Assembly (NCBI GenBank): GCA_038323575.1
Contig: JBBQHB010000007.1
Location: 1 to 64,000, forward strand
From: CAINVV01 sp038323575
Lineage (GTDB): Bacteria; Bacteroidota; Bacteroidia; Bacteroidales; Prolixibacteraceae
Length of the DNA: 64,000 nucleotides
Direction of reading: 5' to 3'
How positions within the stretch are numbered: position 1 is the stretch's first letter; each line of letters begins with the position of its first letter. The translations under genes were made by a program, and so were the position numbers. This document shows positions 33,452 through 45,300 of the stretch, piece after piece. The notes beneath the pieces were generated by a model. That model was not told the origin of the DNA, did no database searches, and saw only the letters and a program-made list of their open reading frames with translations.

Positions 33452-36253
33452 ATGTCTGAAAATCTTAAAAATCAATATATTGAAATTAAAGGGGCCAAAG
33501 TACACAACCTTAAAAACATCGATATAAAGATTCCCAGGAACAAACTGGTTGTCATTACCGGCCTTTCAGGTTCCGGAAAATCATCACTGGCTTTTGACAC
33601 CCTGTATGCTGAAGGACAGCGGCGTTATGTCGAATCCCTCTCCTCCTATGCCCGTCAGTTCCTCGGCAGGATGGACAAACCTGAAGTGGATTACATCAAG
33701 GGGATTCCGCCGGCAATAGCCATTGAGCAGAAGGTAAATACCCGCAATCCGAGGTCCACGGTAGGCACTTCTACCGAGATTTACGATTACATGAAGTTGC
33801 TTTATGCAAGAATCGGCAGAACCTATTCGCCGGTCTCCGGTATTGAAGTACAGAGACATGAGGTGGTTGACGTAGTCAAATATTTATGTTCTTTCCCTTC
33901 AGGTTCCAGGATAACAATCGTTGCTCCGATGCAGATCGGTCAAGGCAGGACTTTTCTCAAAGAAGCGGAGTTACTTTTGCAGCAAGGATTTACCAGGCTG
34001 GAGTTGGACGGTGAAATTGTAAAAATCAGCGACCTGGAAAAGTACGGGAAAACACCTGCGGAGATCAACGTATTAATTGACAGAATGCCCGTTTCTGATG
34101 ACGAGGATTTTTCTTCGCGGCAGGCAGATTCTGTTCAGACAGCTTTTTTTGAAGGGAAAGGTACATGTCTGACCCGTGTGGAAATAGAAAACCGGACAGA
34201 AACCAAACAGTTTTCCAATCGCTTTGAAGCCGACGGAATGACTTTTGAAGAACCAACCCTTCATCTTTTCAGTTTTAACAACCCGATCGGCGCCTGTCCG
34301 GTTTGCGAGGGATACGGCAAAACGATCGGTATTGATGAAGACCTAGTGGTCCCGAACAAATCCTTGTCCGTATTCAGCGATGCAATTGTATGCTGGAAAG
34401 GAGAAAAAATGGGTGAATGGAAAGAACAACTGGTTAAATATGCAGCCAAATTCGCTTTTCCGATCCATAAGCCCTATTATGAGCTGACCCATGAACAAAA
34501 AAGGCTGCTTTGGACCGGAAACAGTTATTTCGAAGGGTTAAATGATTTTTTCAAACAGCTTGAAGAGCAAACCTATAAAATACAATACCGGGTGATGTTG
34601 TCGCGTTACCGCGGGAAAACAACCTGCCCGGCCTGCGAAGGAACCAGGCTGAAAAAAGAGGCATCCTATGTTAAAGTCGGCGGGAAATCGGTAACTGAGC
34701 TGGTTAACCTTCCGGTTACGGAACTGCAGTTATTTTTCCGGCAACTTGTCCTGTCAGAAACAGACCGTCATGTTGCTGAGCGGCTGCTGATTGAGATCAA
34801 CAACAGGCTTGAATTTTTGTGCGATGTCGGTCTCGGCTACCTGACCCTGAACCGGCTTTCCTCAACTTTATCAGGCGGTGAATCCCAACGGATTAACCTG
34901 GCCACCTCGTTAGGCAGCAGCCTGGTTGGATCCATGTATATCCTGGATGAACCCTCCATCGGGCTGCATCCCCGGGATACCGGACGGCTGATTAAAGTCC
35001 TCCGCAAATTACAGCAACTCGGCAACAGTGTTATCGTCGTCGAGCATGATGAAGAAATTATGCGGGCAGCAGATTACCTGATCGACATTGGTCCATTGGC
35101 CGGACTGCATGGCGGAGAAGTTGTATTTGAAGGTACCCATGAAGAACTGGTGCTGAATCCTGTAAGCCAGACCGCCAAATACCTGACCGGGGCAGAGCAA
35201 ATCCCTGTTCCCGAAAGACGCAGGAAATGGAACAGTTTCATTGAAATTACAGGAGCCAGGGAGAATAACCTGAAAGGCATCGATGTGAAATTTCCACTAA
35301 ACACCCTGACTGTCATCACCGGAGTGAGTGGCTCCGGCAAATCATCCCTGGTAAAACGCATTCTTTTTCCGGCATTGACAAAACATTACGGTGGTTATGG
35401 TGAAAAAACAGGCGATCATACAAGCCTTACCGGTGATCTGAACAGAATCATCGCCATAGAGTTTGTCGACCAGAACCCTATCGGGAAATCGTCAAGATCG
35501 AATCCGGTAACCTATCTGAAAGTTTACGATGAAATAAGAAAATTGTACGCCGATCAACCTGCAGCGAAAGTTAACGGATTTACGCCTTCGCACTTTTCGT
35601 TCAACATTGACGGCGGCAGATGCGAAACCTGCCAGGGTGAAGGAGAAATTAAGGTCGAAATGCAGTTTATGGCAGACATTCTTTTAACCTGTGAGAGCTG
35701 TGGCGGCAAGCGTTTCAAAACAGATGTCCTGGACGTGAGCTACAGAAATAAAAATATTTACGAACTGCTCGAGATGACTGTGGATGAAGCCATCGAATTT
35801 TTCAATGAAAAACCGACCGGTAAAAAAATAGCAAAAAAATTACAACCGTTGCAGGATGTTGGTTTGGGTTATGTCCACCTCGGACAGTCATCCAGTACGC
35901 TCTCCGGCGGAGAGAGCCAGCGGGTCAAGCTGGCCTCTTTCCTGGCCAAAGAGAAGGAGGGTGCCACGCTGTTCATATTTGACGAGCCTACTACGGGCCT
36001 CCATTTTCATGACATCAGGAAATTGCTCGATTCGATGAATTCGTTGATTTCGAGGGGTCATTCGATTCTGGTTATAGAGCACAATCCCGAGGTAATAAAA
36101 GTTGCAGACTGGGTTATTGATCTTGGACCGGAAGGCGGTGAAAAAGGTGGTTATAAGTTGTTTGAAGGGACACCCGAGGGTTTGGCTCAATGTTCCGACT
36201 CATTTACGGGAGCTTTCCTTCGAAATCACCATTTTATAAGCGTATCTAAATAA
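33452..36253 (+). CDS. uvrA: Excinuclease ABC subunit A
   Basis: UvrA recognises DNA damage as part of nucleotide excision repair. The 933-residue protein has two ABC ATPase halves with Walker A GLSGSGKSS (N-terminal) and GVSGSGKSS (C-terminal), two signature motifs (TLSGGESQR, twice) and CxxC zinc modules (CPVCEGYG, CPACEGTR, CETCQGEGE, CESCGGKR). It begins a plus-strand run continuing with a HEAT-like gene and porP. Confidence 0.97.
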   Translation: MSENLKNQYIEIKGAKVHNLKNIDIKIPRNKLVVITGLSGSGKSSLAFDTLYAEGQRRYVESLSSYARQFLGRMDKPEVDYIKGIPPAIAIEQKVNTRNPRSTVGTSTEIYDYMKLLYARIGRTYSPVSGIEVQRHEVVDVVKYLCSFPSGSRITIVAPMQIGQGRTFLKEAELLLQQGFTRLELDGEIVKISDLEKYGKTPAEINVLIDRMPVSDDEDFSSRQADSVQTAFFEGKGTCLTRVEIENRTETKQFSNRFEADGMTFEEPTLHLFSFNNPIGACPVCEGYGKTIGIDEDLVVPNKSLSVFSDAIVCWKGEKMGEWKEQLVKYAAKFAFPIHKPYYELTHEQKRLLWTGNSYFEGLNDFFKQLEEQTYKIQYRVMLSRYRGKTTCPACEGTRLKKEASYVKVGGKSVTELVNLPVTELQLFFRQLVLSETDRHVAERLLIEINNRLEFLCDVGLGYLTLNRLSSTLSGGESQRINLATSLGSSLVGSMYILDEPSIGLHPRDTGRLIKVLRKLQQLGNSVIVVEHDEEIMRAADYLIDIGPLAGLHGGEVVFEGTHEELVLNPVSQTAKYLTGAEQIPVPERRRKWNSFIEITGARENNLKGIDVKFPLNTLTVITGVSGSGKSSLVKRILFPALTKHYGGYGEKTGDHTSLTGDLNRIIAIEFVDQNPIGKSSRSNPVTYLKVYDEIRKLYADQPAAKVNGFTPSHFSFNIDGGRCETCQGEGEIKVEMQFMADILLTCESCGGKRFKTDVLDVSYRNKNIYELLEMTVDEAIEFFNEKPTGKKIAKKLQPLQDVGLGYVHLGQSSSTLSGGESQRVKLASFLAKEKEGATLFIFDEPTTGLHFHDIRKLLDSMNSLISRGHSILVIEHNPEVIKVADWVIDLGPEGGEKGGYKLFEGTPEGLAQCSDSFTGAFLRNHHFISVSK

Positions 36254-36256
36254 TTT

Positions 36257-36264
36257 TATCTTTG
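36257..36264 (+). promoter_or_regulatory. Candidate -7 element of the HEAT-like gene
   Basis: TATCTTTG is a full match to TAnnTTTG, 28 bp before the start codon of the next gene and right after the uvrA stop, so the gene may have its own promoter. Confidence 0.4.
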
Positions 36265-36292
36265 TCCTTCGTAAAAAGAAAAATCTCAGCTA

Positions 36293-36832
36293 ATGGATGA
36301 ACTGGATAAATTAAACCGCTTGAAAAATGCCGTTAAAACGGGTAATCCGGAACTGATTGATCACGCATTGGAAGAGATCAAAAGCAAGGGAGATGATACT
36401 TACATTGCCCCGTTAATCGGATATATTCATCAAAATCCTTCACGGGAGATTAAAGATAAAATCTTTCAGCTTTTTATTGATTTGAAAGATGAAAATTCTG
36501 TCGATCAACTGATTGCTGAATTGAAAAACGAAAAAGATCTTGATGTTCTGGAGCGTTTGGTTGCTGCCTGCTGGCAAAACGGTCTCAATTACAGCAAGCA
36601 CCTGCCCTATTTTGTCCAGTTGGTGTTGGAGCAGGAATTCCAGATAGCCTTTGAGGCCTTTACGGTCATTGAGAATATGTACGGTAAAATCGACAGTGAT
36701 GTTGAAACAATGCTGAAAAACAAAATTGAAAAAAGCCTCTCAACTGTTGAAGAAAGGAAACAATATCTGCTGAAGGGCATGTTGGAGATTATTCCCAATA
36801 TTCCGCTGGATCAGGATCCGGTTGATTTCTAA
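36293..36832 (+). CDS. HEAT-repeat-like hypothetical protein
   Basis: The 179-residue soluble protein is made of short amphipathic helices in pairs, as in HEAT or armadillo repeats (for example DDTYIAPLIGYIHQN, ENSVDQLIAELKNE, DLDVLERLVAACWQN). There is no signal peptide. A scaffold or binding role is inferred from the fold only. It sits 39 bp after uvrA and 16 bp before porP. Confidence 0.6.
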   Translation: MDELDKLNRLKNAVKTGNPELIDHALEEIKSKGDDTYIAPLIGYIHQNPSREIKDKIFQLFIDLKDENSVDQLIAELKNEKDLDVLERLVAACWQNGLNYSKHLPYFVQLVLEQEFQIAFEAFTVIENMYGKIDSDVETMLKNKIEKSLSTVEERKQYLLKGMLEIIPNIPLDQDPVDF

Positions 36833-36848
36833 CCGGAATTAAATTAAC

Positions 36849-37898
36849 ATGAAGCGCACAACCTTAAATTTCTGTTTGACCACCATTCATCAATTCCTGA
36901 CAAAAAAGGGATCGGTTGTGCTGTCTTTGTTTTTGTTCATGATCCTGTTTTCGCCAACGATCCTAAAGGCTCAGGATCCCCAGTTTTCCCAGTTCTACTC
37001 CAATCCGCTCTATCTGAATCCTGCTTTTACAGGCACAAGCAGTTATCCGAGAATAGTTACCAATTACCGAAACCAATGGCCAAGTTCGGGCAATACATTT
37101 GTCACTTACAACTTCTCTTACGACGAATATGTTCTTGGGATGAAAGGTGCAATAGGCTTTCAGACACTTTATGACAGGGAAGTTAACGGCACAATCAATA
37201 CCATACAGAGTTCCTTCGTTTACTGTTACCACACCAAAGTCAATGACCGGCTTTTCTTTTCTTCGGCCATTCAGGCAGGCTTTGTTTATAAAAAATTCAA
37301 CACAGCCAATCTGATCTTTCCCGGCATGATTAATCAGGAAAACGGGAATATATCTGACACTTACGCCATGCCGATCGAAAACGGACAAAAAATATTCCCT
37401 GACTTCACTTTTGGAATGGTTGCCCAGCAGGAAGATTTCTATTTTGGTTTTGCCGTTAGTCACCTGACCCAGCCTAATCAATCGATACTGGAGGGTGACG
37501 GAATGGGTAACCTGCCGATGAAATTTACCCTGCATGCCGGGGCGAAGTCCCATGATTTTATCAGACTTCTGTTCTCAAAAGGCTTCACGATCTCTCCGAA
37601 TGTCATTTACCAGCAACAGGGAGTATTCAAACAATTGAATCTCGGAATGTATGCAACCTCCAAATCACTCACTTTTGGGGCCTGGTACCGAAACAATCTT
37701 TCAGCCCGACCGGATGCAGTTATAGGGATGATCGGTTATACCTTGCCCTACTTTCAACTTGGATACAGCTACGATTACGTTCTTTCTGACCTATCGCTCT
37801 ACAGCATGGGATCGCATGAAATATCACTCATTTTTTACCTGAACAGAAACCAGAAAAAGCGGGATTTCTTCAATACCATGCGGATACCGACGATTTAG
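36849..37898 (+). CDS. PorP/SprF-family outer-membrane protein of type IX secretion
   Basis: The 349-residue protein has a signal peptide ending near ILKAQ, then the family hallmark DPQFSQFYSNPLYLNPAFTG and a barrel of aromatic-rich strands. PorP/SprF proteins work with type IX-secreted proteins that carry type B C-terminal domains, helping to hold or export them at the surface. The convergent neighbour, 6 bp away, encodes such a substrate, as do the two genes beyond it, so this is probably their partner. Confidence 0.9.
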   Translation: MKRTTLNFCLTTIHQFLTKKGSVVLSLFLFMILFSPTILKAQDPQFSQFYSNPLYLNPAFTGTSSYPRIVTNYRNQWPSSGNTFVTYNFSYDEYVLGMKGAIGFQTLYDREVNGTINTIQSSFVYCYHTKVNDRLFFSSAIQAGFVYKKFNTANLIFPGMINQENGNISDTYAMPIENGQKIFPDFTFGMVAQQEDFYFGFAVSHLTQPNQSILEGDGMGNLPMKFTLHAGAKSHDFIRLLFSKGFTISPNVIYQQQGVFKQLNLGMYATSKSLTFGAWYRNNLSARPDAVIGMIGYTLPYFQLGYSYDYVLSDLSLYSMGSHEISLIFYLNRNQKKRDFFNTMRIPTI

Positions 37899-37904
37899 CA
37901 GTCT

Positions 37905-40900
37905 TCAATACAAGAGTGTCACAGTCCCCATTTGCCGGTGTTGTTTTCCGAGAAAATCGGTGAATTCCAAAATCCATACATAGTTGCCGGCCTGTGCATA
38001 GGATCCGTTCAGCAATGTGCCATCCCATCCCTTTATTTCATTTTTACATTCAAAAACAACATCGTTCCAACGGCTCAAAATTTTAAGATGGTATCCGTCC
38101 TTAATGATTCCTTCAGCATAAAGCCTGAATACCCTGTCAACCAAATTATCTGCATTTGGAGAGAAAGCATTGGGCGTAAATATCTTACTCATTGCTACCA
38201 CCAATTCCTTTGTAGTGCTGTCAAAACAGTCATATTGATTGTACACTGTCTGCATTACTTTCAGAATACCCATTTTTTCATATTTGTGTACCGGATTCTT
38301 TAGTCCTGCATTCGTTCCGTCCCCAAAATCCCAAAAGTACCGATCCGCATCTATGCTCAGGTCAGAAAATGTCACGGTTGATTGATCATTCCACACTGTT
38401 TCCGGTTCAAAAGAGAAACCGGCTTTGGGGCTGGGATAAACCAGAATGTATTTCACTTCTTCCAGCGATGCGGAGCAGCCGGTTACCTTGGAAAGGACTT
38501 TAACAGATAAATCATAGTATTGGTCAGGAAAAAGGTAAATATGTTTTACCTCCGGTCCGATTGTAGTTCCTCCGTCTCCGAAATCCCAGTGATATTCTGT
38601 CTTGTCGATCGGATCTGTGGTGTTCGCCTTCAATCCTACCTCCAGCGGAGGGCAACCAACCCTGTTATCTGAAATCAGTGAAAATACCGGTTTCCGCTTG
38701 ACTTTCAGCTGTTTATTTTCACTATAACATCCGTATTGAGAAACAACCTGCAGTGAAATCGTCGTTAAAGGCTTATGAAGCAAATTGAAGATCAAAGGTC
38801 CCGAAGAATTTCCCGGTAACTGGATTATTTCTGAAGGATCCAGTCCCGACAGATCCCAATTGAATTTATCCTTATCTGTAGCAGAACCCAAATAATTTAA
38901 ACTGTTACTGCCCGGATTCAGACACGTTTCAGGATCAATTGAAAAACCAACATCAGGGATTGGCGCTGCATAGACCATGCTTTTTACCTGAGACTGATCC
39001 ATGCAGCCCTGACTGCTTGTAACCGTCAGGGAAACGTCGTAATGACCTTCTGCAGTATATTTGTGATTGACTTCGATTCCGTTTGGCTGGCTGCCATCTC
39101 CCAGGTTCCAGCTGTACTCAACGCCTGGTCCATTGTCAAATGCCTTGAAAACAAATGGATCATTCAAACACCGGAGAGGATTCTGAACGGTGAAAGCAGC
39201 CTGTGGTCTTGGGAAGACATTGATCCAAAGAGCCTTGACAAGTGTATCGCTGCACCCGGTTGTTTTTGACGCTGCAATTATTTCGGGATCATATGGTTTT
39301 GCTGATGTAAAAGTGTACGGTACCGATGTTCCGGTTCTTGTATCTCCGTTACCAAAATTCCAGTTGTAGTCTACCTGGTCAACTGCATCATTGGTAACTG
39401 CCATAAATTCGACTAACAGCGGAACGCAGCCTGCACTGTCAGATACAAAGACAGAAAAATCAGGTTTCCGCTGCAGCAGCCATTTCCTGTTTTCACTGGA
39501 GCACCCATCCTTTGATATAACCTGCAGTCCTATTTCGGTTTTTGGCTGTGATCTAAGATTATACTCCAGCGGCCCCTTGGAATTCCCCGGATCTTTGATC
39601 ACTTCGCCAGGTTTAAATCCTGACAGGTCCCAGATGTATTTTGCATATTCATCTCCTGTTCCTGTGTACAAGAGATTTCGGACCCCGACTTCCGTACACT
39701 TTTTATCACTGATTGAAAAATCCACTGTCGGGGTTTGCGCCACAAAAAGCACATTCTTTTTTGTTACCGTATTTGAACATTTCTTGTCGGTGGTGGCAGT
39801 CAGCTGAATGTCGTACCGGCCACTTGTCTGGTAAAGATGTGAGGCATCTTTACCGTTGTGGTCTTTGTAACCATCGCCCCAATCCCAATAGTAGTCGACC
39901 ACTTTCTCTGAATTTGAAGCAGAAAACGCAACCGTTTTCTGCCGGCAAACCAGGGTATCTGATACCGTGAAACTCAGATCAGGAATGACCTTCACTTCTG
40001 TAATTTCGTGAGAGTTGGCACATCCTTGATCCTCTATTTTCAGATGTAATTTTGTATTAATCTGGTTCTTAGCTATCGCCAGCTGTACGCTGTTTTTCCC
40101 GGTTCCGCGGGCCAGGGTATCGTTGGCAAAGACCCAGGTGAATTTTGACCGTGCGATTTCAGCATCACCTGTGTATTTTGCTTCTACTGAATAGCCGTAA
40201 CAGGTAGTATCATTAATATTAAAATTTGCTGAAGGTATCTGGATAAATCCTATCGTGAAGGTGGTATCAGCTGCACAGCCGCTTTCATCAGTTGCGGTAA
40301 AAATAAACAAGTATGTTCCAAACTGAGGTACTGTTGCCGTCAAATTTTGAGTAACCACAGCCGGATCTTTACCGTAAAGCGTGTAGCTCCCTTTATCGGC
40401 AGAAATATTTACTGTTGTTGTTTTATTCCCGCAGCTTAGTGTATCCAACTTGCTCAGGTTCAGTTTGGGAACCTGGCCAAACCCGATTTTGATGGTGTCT
40501 TTGGCCTGACAGCCAAATTTATTTGTTGCCAGGACAGAATATAATCCTGAAGTCTTGGCCAATATTTTTTGAGTCGTCTCGTTGGTAGACCATTGCCAGG
40601 AAGTAAATCCTTCACCTGTATCCAGCCATTGGGAGTTACAGAAGGTAGAATCCTTGCCTAAATTTATCAACGGATTGCTTTCTAGTACATGAATCCCGTC
40701 GGTCAATGTACACCCCCCGAGAGTGGAAGCAGTAACTTCATAGTATCCCTTTTTACTGACAGTGATTTTTGGAGTTGTCTCACCGGTATTCCACAGGTAA
40801 GTGGAGAATTGGGAGCCGGCATCCAATGTTTTTGTTGCACCATTGCACAAAACGATGGTATCTTTTACGAAGTGGATATCACCCCCCAAATCAAGCTGTA

Positions 40901-42311
40901 CATTTAGGTTGAAGCCAACGCCGTATCCGTAAGATTCAACACTCCCATAACCATAAGTATAAGCAATGAAACCTTGCCCGGCTGCAGTACTTGTCAAATT
41001 GTGAGGTCCCTTTTGGATATTTATTTGTGCAAAGGAATATCCGGAATTTGGAAGAGGTTTAAAAGGGATGGAACCATTATCAAGCATTATGTTATTAACG
41101 TAATCATCCCTGGTGACCACATTGACATAATATTTATTACTAATGTTTTGTGAATCATAGGCAACAAATGTAACTGATTCAATTGTTTGATCTACTGGGC
41201 TAACGAGAACCATAAAAGGATCTCCATCCCAATTGTATTGGGTAAAACCCGGCGGCCGGTCGATACTATTTGATATCATATATTGAGCTAATAACACAGG
41301 TTGGTCACTATCAATAAGAGTCGGTTCGCTAGCGCTAAGTTCGAAATCGCTAAAAGCACCTTTATTTAATTCAACTGTTTTTTTATCTCCAATTTTAATA
41401 TGAGTATTATCTCTAGATGCTAAAATTCTGAAAACGTCCTTTGATCTGCCTTTAAGCGGGACAGTAACAAATCTTCTTCCCCAATTACCCAAAGGTGGCA
41501 TTTGTTCGTATAGATGATCCCATGCGTCAATATTTGCCCCTACTGGTACGGTAGTTGCTAATGAACCTGAATAAACAGCCACAGGTCGATCACTTGTAAT
41601 ATAACTACCAGTCAGATCTCCTTGTCCGGCCAAATTAGCATGGTTCAGTGACTGAACTTGATAAAGCTCTCCTTTGTTCAGACTTACTGTAAATGCAATA
41701 TTAGCTAAATTCCCTTTGTCTGTATTCTTTGTTGGAGTAATAGTTACTTTAGTATTGTCTTCAGTTGCAACAATCAAAAATTCACTGTTTCTTCCGCTTC
41801 TGTAATATTCGATTCCATATGAATCAAAATATGCATCAACGTTAGGCGTATAACACATCGTATAATACTCGTTACCAATTGATTCATTTGGAAAAATTAC
41901 TGCAACATCAGCAGAATTTTCACACCAGTTAAGCGCATACAAATTAAGTGGATTATCAGAAACAAGATGTATCGCTTTGTTCTGGACAGTCTCCGAACCA
42001 ATAGCTTCCACATTTTGCCAAGGGATGCGTACAGGCAACGGGATGTTCGGATAAACAGTTTCTGAATAGGAAGGCAACGCTGACTTGCCAATGTAAATGT
42101 CAACCTTACACTGGTGAATGGAGACAAGAGTAATTTCTGTATAATGAACAATTGGCAAGTAAAATGGAAATTGAGGAACCTGATGATTTCGGTTTTCCAT
42201 AAAACCAAACCAAAACTCTTTTCCCTCAGTCGACTTGACGCATGGATCCTGGGCTGAAAGCTTTGAAAAAGCCAAAAAAATAAGTATCAGTATCAACCCG
42301 TATTTGCTCAT
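37905..42311 (-). CDS. Giant PKD-repeat surface protein with type IX secretion CTD (1)
   Basis: The 1468-residue protein starts with a signal peptide (MSKYGLILILIFLAFSKLSA). An IgGFc-binding-like domain fills about 50-470, with segments such as VYSGSLATTVPVGA and KGRSKDVFRI. Ig-like repeats and about five PKD domains with the WDFGDG/WNLGDG motif follow (first near 810). The last ~90 residues (about 1375-1468), from IFTPNAFSPNADN to the end, are a gliding-motility-associated type B sorting domain. It is expected on or outside the cell surface, possibly in adhesion. Confidence 0.88.
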   Translation of the reverse strand: MSKYGLILILIFLAFSKLSAQDPCVKSTEGKEFWFGFMENRNHQVPQFPFYLPIVHYTEITLVSIHQCKVDIYIGKSALPSYSETVYPNIPLPVRIPWQNVEAIGSETVQNKAIHLVSDNPLNLYALNWCENSADVAVIFPNESIGNEYYTMCYTPNVDAYFDSYGIEYYRSGRNSEFLIVATEDNTKVTITPTKNTDKGNLANIAFTVSLNKGELYQVQSLNHANLAGQGDLTGSYITSDRPVAVYSGSLATTVPVGANIDAWDHLYEQMPPLGNWGRRFVTVPLKGRSKDVFRILASRDNTHIKIGDKKTVELNKGAFSDFELSASEPTLIDSDQPVLLAQYMISNSIDRPPGFTQYNWDGDPFMVLVSPVDQTIESVTFVAYDSQNISNKYYVNVVTRDDYVNNIMLDNGSIPFKPLPNSGYSFAQINIQKGPHNLTSTAAGQGFIAYTYGYGSVESYGYGVGFNLNVQLDLGGDIHFVKDTIVLCNGATKTLDAGSQFSTYLWNTGETTPKITVSKKGYYEVTASTLGGCTLTDGIHVLESNPLINLGKDSTFCNSQWLDTGEGFTSWQWSTNETTQKILAKTSGLYSVLATNKFGCQAKDTIKIGFGQVPKLNLSKLDTLSCGNKTTTVNISADKGSYTLYGKDPAVVTQNLTATVPQFGTYLFIFTATDESGCAADTTFTIGFIQIPSANFNINDTTCYGYSVEAKYTGDAEIARSKFTWVFANDTLARGTGKNSVQLAIAKNQINTKLHLKIEDQGCANSHEITEVKVIPDLSFTVSDTLVCRQKTVAFSASNSEKVVDYYWDWGDGYKDHNGKDASHLYQTSGRYDIQLTATTDKKCSNTVTKKNVLFVAQTPTVDFSISDKKCTEVGVRNLLYTGTGDEYAKYIWDLSGFKPGEVIKDPGNSKGPLEYNLRSQPKTEIGLQVISKDGCSSENRKWLLQRKPDFSVFVSDSAGCVPLLVEFMAVTNDAVDQVDYNWNFGNGDTRTGTSVPYTFTSAKPYDPEIIAASKTTGCSDTLVKALWINVFPRPQAAFTVQNPLRCLNDPFVFKAFDNGPGVEYSWNLGDGSQPNGIEVNHKYTAEGHYDVSLTVTSSQGCMDQSQVKSMVYAAPIPDVGFSIDPETCLNPGSNSLNYLGSATDKDKFNWDLSGLDPSEIIQLPGNSSGPLIFNLLHKPLTTISLQVVSQYGCYSENKQLKVKRKPVFSLISDNRVGCPPLEVGLKANTTDPIDKTEYHWDFGDGGTTIGPEVKHIYLFPDQYYDLSVKVLSKVTGCSASLEEVKYILVYPSPKAGFSFEPETVWNDQSTVTFSDLSIDADRYFWDFGDGTNAGLKNPVHKYEKMGILKVMQTVYNQYDCFDSTTKELVVAMSKIFTPNAFSPNADNLVDRVFRLYAEGIIKDGYHLKILSRWNDVVFECKNEIKGWDGTLLNGSYAQAGNYVWILEFTDFLGKQHRQMGTVTLLY

Positions 42312-42352
42312 GAGGTAAAGATGGGATTTATCGGGTCAAAAAAAAAAATCTG

Positions 42353-45300
42353 TTAATAAATCAATGTTACTGTGCCATTCTGAAAATGGTACTTTCCCAA
42401 AAAATCTGTGAAATAAAGTATCCATACATAATTCCCGACCGGGGCAAGTGTATTGTCGGATAGCCTTCCATTCCAACCTTTCAGCACATCTTCGCATTCA
42501 AAAATAACTTCATTCCATCTGCTCAAAATTTTGAGGTGGTATCCTTTTTCAATAACTCCGTTGCAGAAAGGAAAGAATTCTTTGTCAACCGTATTTGGGG
42601 CAATGGGTGAAAAAGCGTTGGGAGCGAAAATTTTGTTCAGCGCAATCATTACCACATCAGAAATGGTATCTGCGCAACCGAACTGATTGACAGATTCCAA
42701 CAATACCCTTCTTGGTCCGACGACATTATATTTATGCGTCGGATTCTGCTGCCGCGAAATTAATCCATCATCAAATTTCCACAGATACTGGTCTGCACCC
42801 GTCGACTGATTGGTAAAAATGGCAACCGGATCTTCATTGCTCAGCAGATTTTTATTTACGGTAAAACCAGCTATTGGTTGAGGATATACCGTAATAAAAC
42901 CGGGTTTAAATAATGTATCCCTGCAACCGGTCATTTTGGAACCAGCCATCAGTGTGATGTCATAGGTTTTATCCGGCAGCGGATAGGTATGGGAAATTTT
43001 TGGTCCTGATCCGTATTTGCCATCACCAAATTTCCACGAAAAATCTACCTGGTCAACTTTATCCCCGACCGAAGCACTCAAATTGGCTTCATAGGGTATA
43101 CAGCCGGAGCTATCCGTTGCCTGGAGATTAAACATCGGAATCCGCTGCAGGAAAAGTGGTTTGTTTTCACTGATGCATCCATATTTTGAGGTAACCTGAA
43201 GTCTGATTGTGGCTTTTGGTTTGTCTAGCAGTTCAAACCCCAACGGCCCTTTCGAATCACCGGGATTCTGGTTAATTTCTTTGGACAGCAACGCTGATAA
43301 ATCCCAGTTGTAGTGGTCCTTGTCATCGGCCGAACCGGTATAGAGCACCGATTGGGGACCCAAATCAAGACAGGTGTTGTCTTTAATAGAAAAATCTACT
43401 GTAGGAATCGGATGCACCACGATTTCCTTTCCGTTGAAAATACTGTCGGTACAACCAGTCAGCAAAGAGACTGCCCTCAAACGGAGATCGTAATCCACAT
43501 CGGGAATCAGGTAAGTGTGATTGATATCATTACCTGAACTATTGCTTCCATCTCCGAAATTCCAGTAATAGTTCAGCTGATCAACCGGATCACCCGGCTG
43601 TCCTTTGAAGTTCACCTTAAAAAGGGTGCAGCCTTCCCGCGAGGAAGGGGTATAAGAGAACAGCGGCCTTCTTTTTACTGCCAGTGAGGCCGTCGGACTT
43701 TGGCAGCCATATTTGGAGATGACATAGAGCGACATTGTTGTCTTCGGTTTATTGAGCAAATCAAAAACAAAAGGGCCTGAAGTATTTTCCGGAGGCTGAA
43801 TAATTTCAGCCGGATCGAATGCCTTTAAATCCCAGTAATATTTATCTTCAGATCCGGCCGATCCGACATAATTAACGGTGTCATTGCCGGGACTCAGACA
43901 GGTTTCAGGTGCCAGGGAAAAGCCTGCTGTCGGGATAGGTGCTACATAAAGAAGGTTCTCTTTTTTAACAGAGTTGACACATTTCTTATCGGTCGTTGCT
44001 GTCAGCAGCACCGTATATCGTCCATCTTTTGTATAGTTGTGAGAAGCATCTTTGCCATTGTGCAGCATTGTGCCATCTCCCCAATCCCACATATAATCGA
44101 CAACGTTCTCGGTATTGGTGGCCGAAAATTTAAAAGTTTTAGGCTGGCATTGAACTGAATCTGAGACGACAAAATCAAGATCCGGTATCACACTTATTTC
44201 CTTGATGATAAAACTGTTTTTACACCCCTTCTCATTAACCTGCAGATAAAGGTCCCGTTTGCCGCGATCCAGTCCGAGTTTAACCTGCATTTGGATTTTG
44301 CCGATTTCATCGGCAATGGTATCCTTTGCAAAAATCCAGGTAAATCGTGCCCGTCCGATATCTGCGTCACCCAAATATTTGGCATCCAAGCTATAACCGT
44401 AGCAGGTAGTATCATCCACAGAAATAATCACGGTAGGTATTTTATGAAACCCTATCGTGAAACTGGTATCGGTTTTGCAGGCATACTGGTCTTTGGCACT
44501 GAAAAGGAATGGGTAAGTACCATATTGCGGAACACTTGCCGTAAGGCCTTTGATTATGACCGCGGGATCAGAACTTGTCAGAAAAAAATTGCCCTTGTTG
44601 GCAGAAATCCGGAGGTTGGTTGCTTTAGCTCCGCAAATCAAAGTATCTAACTGACTAAGATCCAATTTGGGAACATCAAAAAAACTTACCAGGATATTGT
44701 CCTGGTTTGAACACCCGTAGCTGTTTTTGACAACAACGCTGTAGGTGCCCTCGTTTTGTGCCTTTATCGTCCTGACTGAATCATTTGTACTCCAGCGGTA
44801 AGATGCCAGGCCTGCACCGGCATCCAGCAGGATCGTCTTAGGTTTACAAATGGTCGTATCTTTTCCCAGGTTGAGGGCCGGGATTTCGTGAAATCCAACG
44901 GAAAAGGAAGTATCGGCTGCGCAGTTGTACTGATCAGTGGCGATGTAAGTTAATGGGTAATTTCCATATTGTGGGACTGTCACAGTCATACCGCTGAAGG
45001 TTACCGCCGGATTATTGCTTTTCAGCTGGTAAATTCCTTTGTCAACAGATATTTTCAGGGTAGAAACTTTATCTCCGCAGACAAGACTATCCAAACTCTG
45101 CAATGATATTTTCGGTTTGTTGACAAAATTTACGAATATTTCATCACTGGCCGGACAATCATATTTGTTCATGGTGGATACGCTGTATATTTCGGGAGTT
45201 TTAACGGTTACGGACCGTATGCTGTCTTTTGTGTTCCACAGGTACTTGCTAAAACCAGCACCGGCATCAAGTTTGAAAGATTTAGGATTACAGATGGTTG